Below, one piece after another: positions 14,050 through 25,724 of a DNA stretch of 64,000 nt. This DNA is from Pratylenchus scribneri. Its lineage: Eukaryota > Nematoda > Chromadorea > Rhabditida > Pratylenchidae. How positions within the stretch are numbered: the stretch's first letter is position 1; each line of letters begins with the position of its first letter. Under the pieces are notes generated by a model that was not told the origin of the DNA, made no database searches, and saw nothing but the letters and a program-made list of their open reading frames with translations. The translations under genes were made by a program, and so were the position numbers. The DNA lies in contig JAQSEB010000137.1 in assembly GCA_030063045.1 (NCBI GenBank), positions 930,001-994,000 of the forward strand. The letters run 5' to 3'.

Positions 14050-14802
14050 TGTTAATTTGGGCTAGAATTTAAATTTTATATTGGGCAATTAAGTTGAAAT
14101 TAGTGAGATTTTTTCTATTATTGATCATTTTGGCAATATTTGATTCAAATTTTATTTGACAAATTAATGGGGACGGCGAGCTATTCAATTAGCGTTTGGA
14201 GAGTAAATTTTAGTGGTCTTTCAGGTACAGAATTTTATTTATAATTTATCCTTTTATATCTTTTTACTAAACTTGTGAACTAATTAAAAAATGGCTAATC
14301 CATAGGAGATAAATGAAGAAAAGAAATTCTTAAATGAAATTCAATATCTTTCTAATCAGTCAATCGCCGCCGTATTGGTCTTTGGCTATAAATGAAATGA
14401 ATTCATTTTCCGTCTCCGTATTTTGCATTAAAATAAATCCACCTATGTGGACGGATGGACTGATAGGTGAATGGCTTGATTGTAAAAATAAACATTCCTA
14501 TGAGAATGAAAATGGAAAAGGCGGAATTGGCTTGATGAAAATATTCGATAGGGGAAATGTCGGCAATAGATGGAAAAAGAATGAACTTTGAATGTGATTT
14601 TGAAAAAAAAATTAAAAATCTTTTTGTAATTAAGTTTAAATTTAGAATGGCAATGGCAGTGTAACAAATATTGAACCATTTACAAAATATAATTAAAAAT
14701 TTTTAATTAAATATTATATTATTTAATGGCCATTATTCAATGGGAAGATATAATTTTAACAAAATTAAAATTTATAAGTAGATTGATGCAAAATTTAATT
14801 TT
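14050..14802. other. Intergenic region
   Basis: This is AT-rich sequence between the CUB gene start and the end of the glycine-rich protein gene. It presumably holds the CUB gene promoter. No gene, repeat or RNA was recognised. The open frames at 14334-14591 (plus) and 14443-14679 (minus) overlap each other and look like chance. Confidence 0.5.
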
Positions 14803-16439
14803 TCATTTTAGTCTTGTTATTTCGACTTTTCTTATTAATGTTGGAATATCGGGTTCACGCACCATTCGTCTTTTTGCCTTCCATTTTTTCATCTTCTTCA
14901 TAGCCATCCATGGAGAAGTCGCAATTGTTTCTCCAATTTTTTCGGTCACCATTCCGGCCAATGTGCCTCCAACCCAACCAACAACAGTGGGCGCACCGGG
15001 TATTCCAATCATCATACCGAGTGATTCTCCCAACATTGACCCGACATGGCTTCCAAAACCAGAAATAGTGCCACCACCAATTAATTTTGCTATATTTTTC
15101 TTTTTGAACATTTTGCCTGTTTTGCCTTCACGCATTTGTTTGTAATACATTTTCCATCTATTTATTATTATTAATTTTAATATTTTTTATGAAAATCTTT
15201 TTAATTACTTTTTTTATTAAAATTTTTAAAAAATACTTTGATCAATAGTGTCTTTTTTAATTTACTATTTGTTTTGTAAAGTAAATTGGGCATTCCTTTT
15301 ACAAATTAAGGCTAAAATAATTTTTTCATAAATTAAATTTGAGTTTTTTGAATGTGCTGATTTTGAGAACTAATTTTGATTTTGGCATCTATATTTTTAT
15401 TATAATTTAATCATCTGGGATAAAATTAGTGCCAAAAGTCAACTTTTATAAAATATTGATATAATGTCAAGAATGCCGTTTTATTTAAAACTTTTAGGAA
15501 AAATCGAAATTAAAATTTAATTAAACAAGTGGAATTAAAATAGGCAGAATTAAATTGGGGAAAATAGGCGGAATTAATCAAAACAAATGGAATTAAAATT
15601 TAATTAAGCAGGCAATATCCCAGACATTAAAATGTGATAAAATAAATGGCAAATTCATGCTCAACACCTCTGAACTCTAGAAACTAGTTTAGAAAACTTA
15701 AAATTTTTGTACCTCAATTCGTAAAATTAAAAAATTACCAAAATTGCCACCACCTCTCTATAACTCACAAATTACTTTTACTTACCCTTTAAAATTTTCT
15801 TGCCAAGGTAATTGTTTCCTTAGATAATTCTTTCTTATTCCTCTGATCAATTTTTTCCCAACTCGTGCCGTCAAATACATTCCCATACCGCCAACACCGG
15901 CAGCAATTCCGCTCACCGGTCCGCCGGCTGCTAATCCAGCCGTTATCGCCAATGCGTGGACAGCACGAAAGCCACCATCTCCACTCGCAATCCCAGTCAC
16001 AAATTGGGCAATTGCTTTTCTTCGGACCATTTTCCGCCATAATTCTGTCAATTTGTCCCTGGCAATTCCACCCAATTTTCCCGTTTTAAGGCATCCTCGG
16101 CCCAAAAATCTGCTGCTTCGCCTATCGCAAAATGCTTGCCATTTCGATCTCAAAGGACTGAAAATTTATTAAAAATATTAATTTAAATTTTAAGCCAACA
16201 ATCGTGGCAGAGGTGGCTTTTTTGATTGGAGTCGGGCACCTCTTGGTTGGAATTTATCATTTAAAATTATTTCATTGGAAGAACTGAAAATGGAAAATAT
16301 ATTTTAATTTTTAGACAAACATTGATGGTGCCCTGAGGCGATTAAAAATGCGACATTCAACTGTTGAAGGCAATAATAAAAAATGAAAAGCAAAATTGTA
16401 GAATAAAAATAATAGAAATAAATTTAATATTTTTGCCAT
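14803..16439 (-). CDS. Secreted glycine-rich, basic protein (309 aa), unknown function
   Basis: Four exons (16439-16321, 16283-16200, 16157-15786, 15157-14803) join in frame to 309 codons plus TGA. The N-terminus is a strong signal peptide (MAKILNLFLLFLFYNFAFHF). After a short basic stretch come two similar modules, one in each long exon. Each has a cationic lead, then a Gly/Ala-rich hydrophobic stretch with repeated small-residue spacing (ITAGLAAGGPVSGIAAGVGG; IGGGTISGFGSHVGSML), then a basic tail (VGKKLIRGIRKN; MAMKKMKKWKAKRRM). GxxxG-rich segments of this kind can form packed membrane helices. No family was recognised. The exon 2 donor is the unusual GTTGGC, so that junction is the weakest. 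A 628-bp intron separates the two modules. Confidence 0.65.
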
Positions 16440-16852
16440 TATATATTTTTGTTGAAGCTAATCTAATAAAATATTTTTAAAAAAATTATGCCAAAAATGA
16501 ATATAAATAATTATTAATTAATTCCTAATTCTTAATTGTCATTTTTCACAATTCAAATTGAATTTTGACAAAAATGAAATGATGATTGTCCAAATGTATT
16601 TTTATTTAGAAAGAAAAAAAAAAGAATTTCAATCTAGAATAAATTTACTCAAAGATTTTATTTCCTCTTTCTGTCTTTAAAATTTTACAAAAAAAGCTAA
16701 TATACAAAATTAATGCAAACAAAGCAAAATTTTATATCTACATTTAATTTTACAATTCTAAATAAAAATTGATATAAATGTCATCATTTGATTTTGATAT
16801 GATAAGTATATTATTTTTAATTGATTTCCAATTCTCCATTCATTCAATTCAT

Positions 16853-17304
16853 TCATTTTCCACAAGTATTGCAGCCACAATTATTACAAACGCAAACGCA
16901 TTCCGTCTCGCAAGCGTCCCATCGTTTTGGACGGCTTTCTACTTCTCCTCCTCCTTCAACATCACGTCTTCTTCGTGAGCAAACACACGCCTGAGAACAT
17001 AGATCACGGCGGCGACGCAATTTGCCGGCAGTAATGCCAGCAAACAGTGGATTTCCATCTTCGGACATTCTTTGTTGTGCAATCATCCCATTGCCATCAT
17101 CAACCTTCACATTTAATTCAATGGTTAATTAAGACAATTAAAAAATTGGAATACATTGCGACGTAAACGCCGAACTGCCGAAAATGTTTTCTCTTCTTCA
17201 GCTTCAGCCTGTTGTTGATTATTTTGTTCAGCCAAAACTTGGCCAACTTCAATGAACGCAAAAAGAGCAATGAAGAATGTGAAAAGGGCAATTTGGGATT
17301 TCAT
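16853..17304 (-). CDS. Secreted Arg- and Cys-rich precursor (133 aa)
   Basis: Two exons (17304-17155 and 17104-16853, 50-bp intron, phase 0) encode a signal peptide (FTFFIALFAFIEVGQVLA) and a Gln/Glu-rich acidic spacer. Several multibasic sites then separate short segments: RRLRR, LRRRR, SRRRR and RPKR. Two of the segments are cysteine-dense, DLCSQACVC and a C-terminal part with CETECVCVC and CNNCGCNTC. This is the layout of a propeptide cleaved by furin/kexin-type proteases to release disulphide-rich peptides. Signal, acidic spacer and basic sites are visible in the sequence; processing and function are inferred. I do not recognise a family. Confidence 0.75.
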
Positions 17305-18068
17305 TTTTAATATTTTTTTTTTATTTTTCAATTTCAATGAATGAAATTGGTATTTCATTTTGACTCCTTTTATGCTTCCTTTTTCCCCGTGAAAGTTCAA
17401 ATTAATCAAATTGTTTTTCTTAAATTATTTCCGTAAAAAATTTAAACAAAATATAGAAATGAAAGATAAAAGTTGATTCATTTTTAAGAATAAAAAAGGA
17501 AATGGAAGATTAATTAATGTTGATTCGTCTGATATTTGTCAATAACAATTTTTTTGTCAAAAATAGGAACTAAAATTTTTTATTTTAATATTAGGATTTT
17601 TTGAAAGGTATTTGTGGGTGGAATAAATTGAGAAAAATTGACAAAATTTGAAAAATTTCTGAAATTCAAAGATTCATTTTTATTTTTTCCTTCTTTCAAT
17701 ATTTCATTATATTATAAATATTTAAAAATAGAATAATAAAAAATGTACTGACTGACTGAGAAAGAAATTGTTGAAATTGCTTTTTTCAAATTGGTCAATT
17801 GTTTTTTAAAACTAAATTGTTTTTGACAGGATTGGACGAATGCAGCCAGAATAAGTGGGAATGACTTTTTGGCATTGACCAAATTTCCATTTTCGTTGAT
17901 GAAATGTTTGTACAAAAAAAGGTAAAAATTGTTCCTCCAATATTTTTGCTTCTTTTTTTATAATTCCTAGAGATTAATTCCCAATTCTTAAATGTTTAAA
18001 ACCATAATTATTTTTATTTTTAAGATTATATAAAAATGAATTAATAAATTGTTCGAAAATTTATATTA

Positions 18069-18336
18069 ATGTATTCTCTTTCATTAATTATTAAAATTCT
18101 TTCTTTTCATTTTTTCCTATCCAAATTTCCTTTTTTGCCAATTCTCATTTTGCATTTTTGTTTTTGGCCTGCCCACAATGGCAAAGGTGTCATTGTTATT
18201 GCAAATTCGGCTGGCGGTGGCAAAGGCGGAAATTATAATCGTAAATAATAATTAATCAAAATATAAAAATTGGGATTTAAAATTTTTAGAAGGAGAATGG
18301 CGACTTCCTCCCCCGCACAACATTGTCATCGCGTAA
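18069..18336 (+). CDS. Possible small secreted Gly-rich peptide (72 aa)
   Basis: ATG at 18069 opens a hydrophobic, signal-like leader containing FPFLPILILHFCFWPAH. It continues to a glycine-rich part (NSAGGGKGGNYN). A 49-bp GTAAAT...TTTTTAG intron (18241-18289) joins in frame to QGEWRLPPPHNIVIA and TAA. In favour are the canonical intron and a frame maintained across it. Against are the short length and the long, atypical leader. No family was recognised. Confidence 0.4.
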
Positions 18337-20040
18337 ATTGCACAATTTTTTAATGGACTAATTAATTTTTTAATTGTTTTAATTTCAGAATAATGTTCCT
18401 CCCATTTGTGCTTCTTTTCTTCTTTTTGTGCGCCAAAAAATGTTGGAATTTTTGTAAAATTTGGAAAAATGGAGGCGATGAAGCCGAAATGACCACATTG
18501 GAATATTTTTGATTAATTTTAATACTATATCTGTGAATTTTTATTCTATTTATTAAAAATTGATAAATCAAGAGTATGAATTGGAATTTGAAAATGTAAT
18601 ATCGTACAACTTCATATTCCCCTTGGGGTATTTCTTTTTCAAACTCTCAAAAAATGGGAAAATTGGGTATCTAATTCGTGAATTTGTGGATATTTTTAAG
18701 CAAATTATATCAAATTTTGTAGTTTAGGGAAATAAGAAAATGCCATAATTTTTTAAATTTCACACTACCATAAGCATGAGTTCAAACTTCAAAATCGAGG
18801 TTGGGGAATTTTAGAGGGTGGGGAATTAAAAATTGTAACGGCATGTTGTAAATATTGTTGATTTCTTCGTTGCAAATTATAACTCATAGTTAAATTGGAA
18901 AAAAAATATTTGTCATTTTAGTTTCTGTAAAATTTAATCAAACACTCTCAAAAATTCTAATTAATCCTGGAAAGTAAATTTTCAATCTTTAATATTTATT
19001 CCATTCAAAAAATATTTATGTAAAATTTACAATAAAATTCATCAATGTGGGTTGGTTTTTTCGGTGGATAGAATGGAATGAGCAAGGAATTTTAAATAAT
19101 TGGAAATTTAATTCTTTTTTTTATTGGAGAAAAGTGTAAATCAAATGGTGGAATTTCTCAAAAATATATTTTCGTGGGAATTGGAGATTATTGGGTTGGC
19201 TTGTTGGGGAAGGAGGTCAATGCCAAAAATAAATGTTCCATAATTTTAAAAAGTGCAACTTTAACAATAGAAAATGTTCAAACAAAGTAAATAATATAAA
19301 AATTAGTGATTGATTGGATTCGGGGAATGTTTGATGGAATTCTGCAGTCATGTTTCATTTTTGTTGGCTTTTTTATTCCTGAAAGATTGGAGGAAAATGG
19401 CTTAAGGCAAAATTGGAAATAATTTGTGGAAATTGGTTCAAAATATTGGAAAAATGGTAAATGATTTATTGGGGATCAGAAGTGGCAAAGTGAAGTCCAA
19501 AAATGGAAAATAATGAAAGAATTGCAAAAATGGATGTAGGCAAAATGGATTAAAATGGAGGAATGTTTTTTATTTATTGTGATTTTCGATTTGGGTGGGA
19601 TTTAATATATGAATGAAATTGTTTTAAATGCCAAAATACTGAAAAAATAAAAAGAATGTTGAAAGAATTTTCTCATTTTCATAGGAATATTTTTGATAAG
19701 GATTTGAGGGAAAATGAGTTGGTTTGGAAAATATCCATTTTGATGGACTAAATCAATGTTTGCCGAAATGGGAAAATAATCAAAGTTTTATGTATTCCAA
19801 AGGAATAAAAAATAAATATAATTCACATTCAATCGTGGAAATACATTGAAAATGTGGAAATTTAAAAAAATAAGTGAAATAACAATAATAAAGCCATATT
19901 AAATAAATGGATACAAAATTTGATGTGAACGAATTTGGAAAGAACAAATAAAATAAAAAGGATTTTGTTGAGATTACAAAATTGGAAATTTGATTTGTTT
20001 ATCCCTGCATTTTATTTCGGATTTCTCAAATATTCTTCAT
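18337..20040. other. Intergenic region between small peptide gene and innexin
   Basis: About 1.7 kb of AT-rich DNA with no supported gene, RNA or repeat. It covers the 3' flank of the innexin gene. Confidence 0.5.
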
Positions 20041-23000
20041 TCAAACATTCTTGATTTGTCCTCGTCCATAATAACTAGGAGGGGTCATCAAAGGTGGCTG
20101 CTGATTTCGATAATAATTGTTGTTATTTCCGCCACTGCCGCCACCAAAAATGAAACGAAATGTGCGAGTGAGGAAACTTGGCTGCTGTCGGCGATAATTG
20201 TCCTTGCCTTAAATTCAAAAAATAATTAAATAAATGAAAAGAATTCTTTTTTTTGGTTAGCTAATTCGATTAAATAAAATGTGTTATCGAGTTTGATTAA
20301 AATGCGTTTTCGATAAATTAAAATGTGTTTTTCGATTAATAAAAATGTGTTTTCGACAAGATTAAAATGTGTTTTGCAATGAATTGATAAATTTATTTGC
20401 CATTTTATAAATATTAAATTCCATTCCATGAACTCACCCCCTGAATAATCATCTGTGGCCGGTCGACTTTTGTATTTTGCTGATCCGGCTCCTCCATTTG
20501 CCCTCCTCGATCCACGTGGCGTCGATGCATACAAATTTGCGGTTTCCGTGCTGTCCATCCCTTCGCCATCAATCAATTCACGCTCTTGGGATGAAGAAAA
20601 ACTGGCCGATTCGCCCGGGGGGAATTTGGGAGGAGCACTTGGAGTGGCACCTAAAATTTAGGAGCAAAAATGAAAAGATTAATGTATGCCAAAACCGACC
20701 ATTTCCAAATCGACTTGGCGGCCAATCATCGTATTCATCATTCAGGGAACCGGTGCTTTGTGATGAAAATGAACTTTTGCCTTTGGTCGTCACAATTTCG
20801 TCGGGGCCCTCTTCATAATGCTGAAATTTATGGGGATGTAAATTAATTTTTAAGCAATTTCCCTTGTCCTTACCGATTTGGATTTGTAATATTCGAAAAT
20901 TTCTCCAAGTATTTCCCTCGCCACAATTGGACCGGCATGGCTTTCAATGAACCAAAAAAGGAGAATCTGGAAAAAATAAATTTTAAATTTTCGAGTTTAT
21001 GTTATGTTTTATTTTTAATTAAATATTTGTGTATTTTTCACTTACGCCATCCTTGGCCAATGCTTCCTCCGCAAATTCTTTGATCAATTTTTTGTGTCTC
21101 TTATTCGATGAATAGACAATGTTTTCATGTCGGTCCTGTAATATTTGGAATTTTAAATTTTTAGAAAATCGAATTTTAAATAATTTTAAAAATGGAAATT
21201 CAAAAATAATAAAAATTTGGAATTTAAAAATTAATAATTTTTTGAACTTGCCTGTTTGAGAAGATGGCGAACCGAATTTTCCTGCGTGCACGGAAGGATG
21301 AAAACAATCAAATAGTAGAGAAAATTGAAGAATGTCAAAACGGCAACCACACCGAAACCCCACCTGAAAAATGTTAAAAAATTAAAAATGAATTAATTTA
21401 AAAAATTGGATTCACCAAATAAAGAGGTAAATCTTCTCATTGTAAGTGTTGATTCGCAAATGGCATTGGAGGGTATAGCGAGGAGTGTCACCGAGTCGGC
21501 GGATTGGAACATCGCAAAGTGTGAGCCGTGGGAAAATGGGCGAATCCTTAAAATGGAGGAAAATTAATTTGGAAATAATTAACATTAATTCGTTTTAGAC
21601 CGACCTGCCAATTTTCATTGTTAATCAATGCTCTCAGCACCTCCCATCCCCAAAATCGATAGCTGGTCCCAATGAATGTGTTGAGGACGAAAAATTGGAC
21701 GACAACATTCACCAAATAGAGCATTTTGATACAAATGTAGAGGAGCTGAAAAAAAAATTATAAATAATATGGAATTAAATTAATTTTTGGGGGAATGATA
21801 TAATAATTTAGAGCCATTCCATTTATAATAACTCATCAAGCTCAGAACAGTTTGGATAATTTTCTTATCAGATTAAAGCTGACTTTTAGCTATCTAATAA
21901 TATTTTTTATTTAAATTAAAATTTCATAAAGATAAGGTCCAAAATTTTAATATGAATTTTTACTATGGAGAAGAAAAAATATTCGGCGGTTTTTGGGCAT
22001 AATTTCATCAATATTTAGTAAATTTATTTTAATTAGATAGCCAAGAATCTGCACTTTAATTTGATTACAAATACTATTAAAATTGGTCGATTTACATCTT
22101 GATGAGCCATTAAAAAAGTTCGAGAATGGATGGATTAAATAATTTGATCACGAAATTTGACATTAATTTTTAAATGAAAAATGACTTACAGTCACATAAC
22201 TGCCCATTGAGGAGCCAACACGGCAACCGGCCAATCGACGATGGAAAAAGACATTGCGATTAATGACACCCTTTAAAAATTAATTTTTAAATTAAAATAA
22301 AATTTGTTTTTTCACCTCTGCAATCCGTTCGGATAATTCTCGCACCAAACTGGGCCGCTCCTGATTGTTCAATTCCATGTGTTTCAAGCGAATTGACTCT
22401 TCGATGAATTTGATAAATTCAATGCCTAAATGATTGATATCAAAAATAAAAGTGGAATTTACCGCTATGTTGATTGAGCGCATGCCAAAATTGATTTGGC
22501 AGCATGAAGAGGATTGCCTGAAGGAACATCATAATGGGCACCCACTGGAAAAAAAATAATTCAATAAATTAAAAAAATTTTAAATGATTTAATATTATTT
22601 GGGAAAAAGTATTAAAATGGCCAAAAATAAGGTTTAATAGTTTGTCAATCGATTGTGTATATGGTTTTGGGGGTTAGTGACAAACCAATAAACCATTATA
22701 AACCGTTTTATAATCTTTTTATATTTTCAATACCTTTTCTTTTTTAAAATGAATTTAAATTAAACCCACGTGATAATATCCAAGTTGCCGTTCGCGCCGC
22801 TCTTTGTTTGACCATGGAATGCCTTCCTCCGGTGCCACATAGTATGTGTTCTTTGATTGGCAATAATCCAGCGCATATTCCCTTTCTTCGTCGTTCAATT
22901 CCGGAGAGCGGAGGCAACGCATCGGTTCCATCCCAAATGTGCCGAAACTGAATTAATAAATTAATTAATTTTTAATTTGATTAATATAAATTTTACATGT

Positions 23001-23963
23001 TTGCGCTAATCATCATGACGAAGAAAATCAGGAACATTGGCACAATGTGGCAATTGAGGCGGTCAATAATATCCGAGAAATTGGCCTTTGAGCGTTTGAA
23101 CCAGTCCCACATTGTTTTGCCCATGAAGGCCTGGGTCTGGCCAAAGAATGGAATGTTGTGCACTGAGATCATTTTGTTCCTGAAAAATTATTGAATTTAA
23201 TTGGCTTTTTCAAAATAATCCATAATCTTATTTAAATTTTTAAAATTAATTTAACTTTTTAATTTATATTCGTAATAATGACAGATGTTCAAAATAAAGC
23301 AGAAAGAAAGAAAATAGAATTTAAACGCGCATATTCATTATATTCTTTATTCATTTTGCCGATCTATTTGAAATTTCAACAACTAAAAAATAAATCACTA
23401 TAAACCTAGAGCCTAAACTATAAAATATATTGTCGTTTTAAACAATTTAAAAGGGAAGGTAATTAGGGAATAAATTTTTGATTGAAAAATGAATATAACC
23501 AATATATTATATTTGCATACATTTTAAATGTCGTTGAAGAAATATTTAAAATTCGCACAGAAAAATTTATTTAGAAAAATTAAAAAATGAAATTTATATT
23601 TAATTCTTTAAAAGCGAATTAGCAATTAAAATAAAATCTAAATTTGTTTACTTTTTTGGGAGGATATAAGATGCGCTTGCTTTTTAGGGTTAGTAAAAAT
23701 AGCAGAATTTGATGTTTGAAACTTGAGATTAAAAATGGCAATTGGTTGGATTTGTTAATAAATAAACGAAATAATAACAACTAAACATCTTCTTTTGTTA
23801 GTTTTTAAAGCAAAATAACGAAAAAACGTGTAAATAATTTGGCCAATTTTGCCTTCACTTACAAATTCCTTGACCAATCGCCATGCGCCGTTTCAAACCC
23901 TCCGCTGCCACCTATTCCAGGCGAGGAGGAAGAATGTTGTTTTCGGCCGCTGCCCCCGTACAT
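20041..23963 (-). CDS. Innexin (gap-junction / hemichannel subunit)
   Basis: About ten short exons spell a complete innexin. The first extracellular loop carries the paired cysteines (MEPMRCLRSPE and YALDYC). The family signature before TM2 reads YYHWVP, where YYQWVP is usual, followed by FLQAILFMLPNQFW. The cytoplasmic loop contains ERPSLVRELSERIAE. The second extracellular loop shows the conserved LTLCDVPIRRLG, RYTLQC and NEKIYLFIW, and TM4 follows. The C-terminus is Ser/Gly-rich, with a short last exon containing FGGGSGGNNNN and ending at TGA 20041-20043. Exon 1 (23963-23863) gives an N-terminal extension with a GSGRKQHSSSS stretch before NKMISVHNIPF. Its upstream limit is uncertain and the frame stays open to 24311. 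Innexins form intercellular channels in invertebrates; which paralogue this is cannot be decided here. Confidence 0.95.
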
Positions 23964-24319
23964 TAGTTCTTCGGCCGTTGGGAAATGGACGGAATGTTTG
24001 GAGGGAATTTTGAAGGTTTTGGTTAGTGCAAAGGAGGCTTCACAAAAATTGAAGTTTCCTTTGGCTGATTTGACTGAATATTCAACGAATATAAAATTAG
24101 TAAAAAATGACGTGTAAAGTGAAAAAATGTTTGTTAATCCGTGAAAAGGGAAATGTGGTTTGGAGAGGTTTATTAAAATGGTTATGGATGAAGAGGGGAG
24201 ACGGGGAAATAATTCAAATTCAAAATTGAATTGATTGTGAATGAATGAGGCATTCCATTCATTCATATTCATCCATTTTGCCCTCACTTTCATTTTTGAT
24301 TTGTCATTCATTTTTGTTG

Positions 24320-25724
24320 TATGCTCTGTTCCAAAAATATAGAATCACGTCTTTTTTGCCCATATCTCGGTGTCGCCTTATCCAATTGAATTGAAAATTT
24401 TATCATTTGTTCATTACCGATAAATATTAAGATTCTGAGAGTTTAAACTCATTTTATAAACTTTTTAATTTTCTACGAATTTTTTTTCCAAAAAGTAGCT
24501 GTTCCATAAATATAGAATCAATATTTTGATGACCAAATTCTTAAAGAATACAATCACAATCGGAAAATCAATTTAATTTATAATTCCTCTATGTTTTATC
24601 AATCAAATGGCACACTGAACTTAATTGAACAATAATTTGAAGAGACAAAAAAAGTGAAAATTCGTAAAAAGTGGTTTTTAAACCGGTTTACATTTTTGAA
24701 CCCATGGAAATTGGTTTTAGTTTGGAATCTTTTATACTAAAATATTCTATATAAAAAGTAGAAACTATTTCAAGTAAAAAGAGGACTAGAAAATATTGAA
24801 TTTGGAATGCTCTCCCCCAATGAATATTAGTGGTTTCAAACCCTGAGGCAAAAAGGAACTGGTTTCGAACCCATAGAGCATAAAATGAATCTTTATTTTA
24901 TGCTCATCGGATAGCCCGCAAAATTTCCTATAGGGAAAAGTTGATTGCAAGTCCAAAAAGGATTCCTCTATGGAACACTAGGGCATTGAAATGTTAAAGT
25001 GACATTAATAACCATTTTAACAGGAAAATTGGCCCGTTTTTGAACTTTTGATTTTATTTGAACGGAAATTCCATAGAGGAATCCTTTTTGGACTTGCAAT
25101 CAACTTTTCCCTATAGGAAATTTTGCGGGCTATCCGATGAGCATAAAATAAAGATTCATTTTATGCTCTATGGGTTCGAAACCAGTTCCTTTTTGCCTCA
25201 GGGTTTGAAACCACTAATATTCATTGGGGGAGAGCATTCCAAATTCAATATTTTCTAGTCCTCTTTTTACTTGAAATAGTTTCTACTTTTTATATAGAAT
25301 ATTTTAGTATAAAAGATTCCAAACTAAAACCAATTTCCATGGGTTCAAAAATGTAAACCGGTTTAAAAACCACTTTTTACGAATTTTCACTTTTTTTGTC
25401 TCTTCAAATTATTGTTCAATTAAGTTCAGTGTGCCATTTGATTGATAAAACATAGAGGAATTATAAATTAAATTGATTTTCCGATTGTGATTGTATTCTT
25501 TAAGAATTTGGTCATCAAAATATTGATTCTATATTTATGGAACAGCTACTTTTTGGAAAAAAAATTCGTAGAAAATTAAAAAGTTTATAAAATGAGTTTA
25601 AACTCTCAGAATCTTAATATTTATGGGTAACGAACAAATGATAAAATTTTCAATTCAATTGGATAAGGCGACACCGAGATATGGGCAAAAAAGACGTGAT
25701 TCTATATTTTTGGAACAGAGCATA
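24320..25724. mobile_element. Foldback DNA element with 656-bp inverted arms (Tc1/mariner-like ends)
   Basis: The left arm 24320-24975 and right arm 25069-25724 are equal-length reverse complements, by eye near-perfect, around a 93-bp loop. The outer ends read TATGCTCTGTTCC and GGAACAGAGCATA, so insertion at a TA dinucleotide is likely. Inside each arm the end motif recurs as a direct repeat 173 bp inward (CTGTTCCAAAAATATAGAATC, then CTGTTCCATAAATATAGAATC). This is the IR/DR layout known from Tc1-like transposons. No transposase is encoded, so this is a non-autonomous derivative. The arms also hold a nested small hairpin (GAGCATAAAAT...ATTTTATGCTC). The element sits just upstream of the innexin start. 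Confidence 0.95.

Noticed and set aside
25058..25258. Open frame inside the foldback element
   Set aside because: It lies in one arm of the inverted repeat, and no transposase-like residues are present.
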